NCBI GenBank assembly: GCA_934746515.1
Contig: CAKVFH010000002.1
Location: 62,001 to 126,000, forward strand
Source: an uncultured Clostridia bacterium
GTDB lineage: Bacteria; Bacillota; Clostridia; Christensenellales; UBA1242
Reading direction: 5' to 3'
DNA length: 64,000 nt
Under the pieces are notes generated by a model. The model was not told where the DNA came from and did not search any database. It saw only the letters and a program-made list of their open reading frames with translations. Made by a program: the position numbers and the translations under genes. Positions 60,497 to 64,000 of this stretch are shown here, piece after piece; position 1 is the first letter of the stretch; each line of letters opens with the position of its first letter.

Positions 60497-62101
60497 TTAA
60501 GCTTTAAAATCAATGGCAGCTTTAACAAAAGATACAAATAATGGATGTGGTTTTGTTGGTCTGCTTTTGAGTTCTGGGTGAAATTGAACACCAATAAAAT
60601 ATTGCTCTTTATTATTAAATTCAACTGTTTCAACAATATTCTTTTCAGGGTTGACTCCAGAAATGATAAGACCATTTTTCACAAGCAAATCTTTAAAGTC
60701 GTTGTTAAATTCATATCTGTGTCTGTGACGCTCACTAATTATGTCTGATTTGTAAGATTTATCCATTATTGTTCCTGGCACAATCTTGCATGGATATGCA
60801 CCGAGACGCATGGTTCCACCTTTCTTTTTGCCCAATTGGTCTGGCATAAGATCAATCACGAGTTCATTTCCGTCACTATCAAACTCTCTTGAACTTGCAT
60901 TTTTAAGTCCCGCAACATCTCTTGCAAATTCAATAACAGCAATCTGCATACCCAAACATATTCCAAAATATGGAACCTTATGAGTTCTTGCGAACTTGCA
61001 TGCCAAAATTTTTCCTTCAATACCACGAGTTCCAAAACCGCCAGGAACAAGCACACCATGCGCACCTTTTAAAAGCTTTTCAGCTTCTTCATCGCTTGTG
61101 ATATCTTCAGCTTCAATCCAGCGAATTTTTACATGCTTGCCATTTTCATAACCTGCATGATTCAATGCTTCAACAATTGAAATGTAAGAATCTCGAAGCT
61201 TGCAATATTTTCCAACAATAGCAATCTCAACTTCGCCTTTTCTTGATTTCATTTTGTCAAGCATTGCATTCCATTCAGAAAAATCAATTTTATTATCAGG
61301 GAGATTTAATTCACGAACCGCAACTTCATCAAGTTTCTTTTCATGCAAATAACCTGGACATGCATAAAGATCTGAAAGCGTAACATCGTTAATAACGCAA
61401 TCGCTTTTAACATTGCAGAACATTGCAATTTTGTTAAGCAAGCCTTCATCAATTTCATTATCACTTCTAGCAATAATAATGTTTGGTCTAATGCCCATAC
61501 CTTGAAGCTCTTTTACTGAATGTTGTGTTGGCTTGGTTTTGTATTCATCAGAACCAGAAATAAATGGAACCAAACAAACATGCACAAACAAACAATTTTC
61601 AAGCCCAACTTCCAATGAAAATTGTCTAATAGCTTCAATAAATGGCTGGCTCTCAATATCGCCAATCGTTCCGCCGATTTCTGTAATCAAAATATCAGGA
61701 TTGTTTGTTTCAATATTTTTTCTAATAAATTTTTTAATTTCATCAGTCACATGCGGAATAATCTGAACAGTTTTGCCAAGATAATCACCGTCTCTCTCTT
61801 TGTTCAAAACATTCCAAAAAACTTTACCACTCGTAAGATTCGAATACTTGTTCAAATTGATATCAATAAATCTTTCATAGTGCCCCAAATCCAAATCGGT
61901 TTCGATTCCGTCATCAGTAACAAACACTTCACCATGTTCGTTTGGATTCATTGTTCCTGGATCAATGTTTAAATATGGATCAAATTTTTCCACAAAAACA
62001 TTATATCCTCTCATCTTCATAAGCCTGCCAAGACTTGCCGCAATGATGCCCTTACCAATACCAGAAACAACACCGCCTGTTACAAAAATATACTTTGCCA
62101 T
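60497..62101 (-). CDS. pyrG: CTP synthase
   Basis: A 534-residue enzyme that aminates UTP to CTP using glutamine. The synthetase domain begins KYIFVTGGVVSGIGKGIIAASL (P-loop type, 3-20) with SGDYLGKTVQIIPH-like GDYLGKTVQIIPHVT near 118; the C-terminal glutamine amidotransferase domain has YFGICLGMQ (nucleophile Cys near 385) and GVQFHPELKSRP (His and Glu) near the end. The length is normal. The start has AAGGGGG. Its leader contains an intrinsic terminator, suggesting attenuation. Confidence 0.97.
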   Translation of the reverse strand: MAKYIFVTGGVVSGIGKGIIAASLGRLMKMRGYNVFVEKFDPYLNIDPGTMNPNEHGEVFVTDDGIETDLDLGHYERFIDINLNKYSNLTSGKVFWNVLNKERDGDYLGKTVQIIPHVTDEIKKFIRKNIETNNPDILITEIGGTIGDIESQPFIEAIRQFSLEVGLENCLFVHVCLVPFISGSDEYKTKPTQHSVKELQGMGIRPNIIIARSDNEIDEGLLNKIAMFCNVKSDCVINDVTLSDLYACPGYLHEKKLDEVAVRELNLPDNKIDFSEWNAMLDKMKSRKGEVEIAIVGKYCKLRDSYISIVEALNHAGYENGKHVKIRWIEAEDITSDEEAEKLLKGAHGVLVPGGFGTRGIEGKILACKFARTHKVPYFGICLGMQIAVIEFARDVAGLKNASSREFDSDGNELVIDLMPDQLGKKKGGTMRLGAYPCKIVPGTIMDKSYKSDIISERHRHRYEFNNDFKDLLVKNGLIISGVNPEKNIVETVEFNNKEQYFIGVQFHPELKSRPTKPHPLFVSFVKAAIDFKA

Positions 62102-62124
62102 AATTCCCCCTTAATTTAAAAAAA

Positions 62125-62178
62125 ATAAAAAAAGAGTTTTTTTTTATGGGCATAGGAATGTCCACAAAAAAACTCTTT
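62125..62178 (-). terminator. Leader terminator (possible attenuator) of pyrG
   Basis: The minus strand has stem AAAGAGTTTTTTT / AAAAAAACTCTTT with further pairing GGACAT / ATGCCC inside, followed by TTTTTTT. It lies between the pyrG promoter and the gene and no other minus-strand gene ends here, so it probably controls pyrG. Confidence 0.72.
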
Positions 62179-62202
62179 GCTCTCTTTATTTATTCTGACA
62201 AG

Positions 62203-62231
62203 ATAATAGCACATCCATTTTCATTTTGCAA
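62203..62231 (-). promoter_or_regulatory. Promoter of pyrG
   Basis: TTGCAA (62226-62231), a 17-base spacer and TATTAT (62203-62208) on the minus strand, giving a leader of about 95 bases. Confidence 0.65.
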
Positions 62232-62700
62232 TAATATTCAATCACAAAATCATATTTGTATATTTTTCACAAAATTTAATCATCTTAAACTTTCCACCAC
62301 CGCACTTAAAAAACCGCAAATTAAAATAAAATCTTTCAACAGATACGCTGCAATTATTTTTAAAAAATTTACACTATAAATTGTAATATTTTGCTTTAAT
62401 TTTAAATAAAAATACATTTTAAATGTAAAATCAAGCAAATTAAAATTTTGTTAATTGAAACAAATTGAAAAAATTTATAAAAAAATATTTCACTGGTTTG
62501 CGCTACTGCCAAATAACCTATGCATTGATATAAAATTAACACAAATTGAAAATAAATTTTACGCTAAAAATATCAGCAAAATTTTCTCTCTTTTTATAAT
62601 TGTTTTTTTTGTTTCTAAAAATTTTTTCTTCAATATCATATACTACTTTGTCTTTCCAATATATCTTCACATAGCAAAAGATAAAACCAATTTTGCCCGT
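62232..62700. other. AT-rich intergenic stretch upstream of pyrG
   Basis: About 470 bases of very AT-rich sequence. An open frame exists at 62455-62706 but it lacks a ribosome-binding site and ATG, and has low-complexity composition. I see nothing else. Confidence 0.5.
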
Positions 62701-62715
62701 GTGTGATATAATTTT

Positions 62716-62905
62716 AATGATATTGTTCGTTGCACTCTCAATGATATTACTCGCTGCGCTCATAATGATATAATATTTCCTTCAATCGTTTTGCTATAGC
62801 AAAATATCATTGCTTTAGCAATATCATTCGTGAAACGAATATCATTTCCGTTTGGAAATATCATTGTAAGCAAAAAGCAAAGCCTTTGCGACTTTGCTTT
62901 TGCTT
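62716..62905. repeat. Array of AATGATAT / ATATCATT elements with mini-palindromes and a terminal hairpin
   Basis: AATGATAT occurs at 62716, 62740 and 62764 (24-base spacing); its complement ATATCATT occurs at 62804, 62821, 62839 and 62858 (17-19-base spacing). The spacers of the second set are small palindromes (GCTTTAGC, CGTGAAACG, TCCGTTTGGA). The array ends in a 16-bp hairpin, GTAAGC..GCAAAG with CTTTGC..GCTTAC (62866-62906). It is not CRISPR: the repeats are 8 bases and the spacers self-complementary. Confidence 0.85.
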
Positions 62906-62910
62906 ACTTG

Positions 62911-62960
62911 TGTGTATACAACCAAAAGTCTTTTTTTGATTATTTTTCTTTGATTTTGCG
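62911..62960. repeat. Left copy of a direct repeat flanking the second S51 gene
   Basis: A segment beginning TGTGTGTA and containing CAAAAGTCTTTTTTTGATT and ATTTTTCTTTG, ending in TTTTGCGA, nearly identical to 63885-63937. Between this copy and the gene are more small hairpins, including TTTTGATTT / AAATCAAAA at 63030-63051. Confidence 0.75.
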
Positions 62961-63104
62961 ACTGATTTTGATTATCACACACTTTTTGATTATTTTAGAT
63001 TTTTTGCTGTTTAATTTTACGACAGCATTTTTTGATTTTGCGAAATCAAAATCATTTTTGTTTTAAACTATCTCCAACTCATTTTTTTTAATAATTGTGT
63101 TCTC

Positions 63105-63704
63105 CTATACATCGTATACAAAAAAATCATTATCTTGCACTCTTGTTATCTTGATATGGTATTCTTTTTCGTAACTCAAAACTCTTTCTTTCATTTCATT
63201 ACTTGTTTTATTCCAATGTGGAAAAAAGTTTATTTTTACAATTCCAAGACCTTTATATGAAGGCAATTCGATATCATATTTAGGCTTTGTTCCTTTTTTT
63301 AAATCATAAATCCATTTAAGGTCTGTACCAAATATCATTGAGCCTGCGCTCTCGCCAATTATGTTGCCACCATTTTTCAAATATGTAATAAAAGCACTTT
63401 TTAAATCACATTTTTGAATTAATTCAAAGAAAGGTGCGAGATCTCCTCCTGTGATATAAACTATGTCATAATCTCCCAACTCTTTAATGTTGTTTTCGGT
63501 TAATGAAATTTGAGTTACTGACTTTGCTATTTTAGAAAAATTATCTTTTATGATAGGCACGCCTTTTAGATTACTTCCTGTTAAGGTTGCATTATCGACC
63601 AAGAGAACTTTTTTATTTCTAGAAAATGCTTCTATTATTTCATCGCATTCCTTACCTCTTTGTCCGTTCAAATAACCACCAGATGTTAATATCAACTTTC
63701 CCAT
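63105..63704 (-). CDS. S51-family (peptidase E-like) protein, second copy
   Basis: A 199-residue protein of the class I amidotransferase-like fold. The ATG at 63704 is used because AAGGAG lies about 9 bases upstream. Signatures: TSGGYLNGQRG at the N-terminus, ITGGDLAPFFEL near 84-95, and IIGESAGSMIFGTDLKW at 115-131 with nucleophile Ser119. It differs in length and in the region after the Ser from the S51 protein at 50807-51508, so the two are not recent duplicates. It stands alone between direct repeats and next to a palindrome array, which suggests a mobile or cassette-like origin. An extended -10 (TGCTATAAT) lies just before the gene. Confidence 0.88.
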   Translation of the reverse strand: MGKLILTSGGYLNGQRGKECDEIIEAFSRNKKVLLVDNATLTGSNLKGVPIIKDNFSKIAKSVTQISLTENNIKELGDYDIVYITGGDLAPFFELIQKCDLKSAFITYLKNGGNIIGESAGSMIFGTDLKWIYDLKKGTKPKYDIELPSYKGLGIVKINFFPHWNKTSNEMKERVLSYEKEYHIKITRVQDNDFFVYDV

Positions 63705-64000
63705 AAAATATCTCTCCTTTTGCATTATAGCATATTTTTGTTTGTTTTATAGCGTTTATATTATAGTTTATCAAAAATATTAGTATAATAAACCAATTTA
63801 TTTTGCTTTCGCTTATAAATTTGGTGTTGTATTCACAATAAAAAGCATTCCATAAATGAAGGCTTTTTACTTAGTTTATATGTGTGTGTACAATCAAAAG
63901 TCTTTTTTTGATTATTTTTCTTTGCTTTTGCGATTTCTTTGATTTTTTTAATTCTTTTGATTTATGGTGGTATAATCATAAGTTTTCTTTTATTCTACAA
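63705..64000. other. Right-end intergenic stretch
   Basis: About 300 bases without a gene. It holds an extended -10 for the S51 gene near 63724-63729, an imperfect AAAAAGC..GCTTTTT hairpin near 63840-63870, and the right copy of the flanking direct repeat. Confidence 0.6.
63885..63937. repeat. Right copy of a direct repeat flanking the second S51 gene
   Basis: TGTGTGTA, then CAATCAAAAGTCTTTTTTTG, ATTATTTTTCTTTG and TTTTGCGA follow in the same order and spacing as at 62911-62960, with only a few differences. The two copies are in the same orientation, about 975 bases apart. Confidence 0.75.

Noticed and set aside
62455..62706. Open frame of 83 codons on the plus strand
   Set aside because: It starts with TTG, has no ribosome-binding site, is dominated by Phe, Ile and Lys as expected from AT-rich non-coding DNA, and runs toward the palindrome array.
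62716..62870. Possible CRISPR array
   Set aside because: The repeated unit is only 8 bases, spacers are self-complementary and of uneven length, and no cas gene is nearby.
63105..63704. Classical insertion sequence around the second S51 gene
   Set aside because: No transposase is encoded, and the flanking repeats are direct rather than terminal inverted repeats.

Overview
The window is a low-GC chromosome segment from a Bacillota-type anaerobe, most likely an uncultured Clostridia-like lineage. This is inferred from the AT-rich sequence, Shine-Dalgarno-led genes with sigma-A-type promoters, a divergent comEC-holA / rpsT neighbourhood, an S-box SAM riboswitch upstream of metK, a glutamate racemase (so a peptidoglycan wall) and strictly anaerobic pyruvate metabolism (pyruvate:ferredoxin oxidoreductase plus PflB/PflA). 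No rRNA is present, so finer placement is not possible.

Positions 1-21.9 kb hold the accessory locus. It looks like a type IV secretion (T4SS) apparatus of unusual build. A minus-strand operon encodes one giant polytopic protein of about 4,576 residues: a VirB6/TrbL-like membrane core split by a large predicted extracytoplasmic insert, then an acidic and Gly/Pro-rich linker, five tandem glycine-zipper hydrophobic modules and an about 1,850-residue helical tail. It is followed by a coiled-coil gene that runs off the left edge. Upstream lie two short two-helix pilin-like paralogues, each with its own promoter. Divergent from these are a VirD4/TraG-type coupling ATPase and a surface protein with a signal peptide and a C-terminal membrane anchor. 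No relaxase or VirB4 ATPase is inside the window, so whether this exports DNA or protein cannot be decided here.

Positions 22-34.4 kb are mostly core genes: murI, rpsT, a comEC-holA operon that ends in a membrane protein and an M28-like protein with lost metal ligands, acpP, an HtrA-like protease with a surface protein and ung, a Nudix hydrolase, and rplM-rpsI with a short leader. Positions 34.5-39 kb carry truA and, divergently, the large pyruvate:ferredoxin oxidoreductase. Positions 39-46.3 kb hold an HD-domain protein, two membrane-anchored coiled-coil/acidic proteins, a three-gene operon of unknowns (one a kinase-like fold without a P-loop), a separate ComEC-type metallo-beta-lactamase protein and a patatin-like lipase.

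Positions 46.5-59.8 kb carry metK under a SAM riboswitch with a phosphoesterase, exonuclease III, a glycosyltransferase-like protein, a small-protein/PIN/S51-peptidase operon, pflBA, greA, an orphan gene, a sugar-kinase-like APH protein, a zinc-ribbon/TPR membrane protein and ogt. The right end has a tRNA-Ser(CGA) with C at position 33, pyrG behind a leader terminator, a dense array of short palindromes, and a second S51 peptidase gene flanked by direct repeats.
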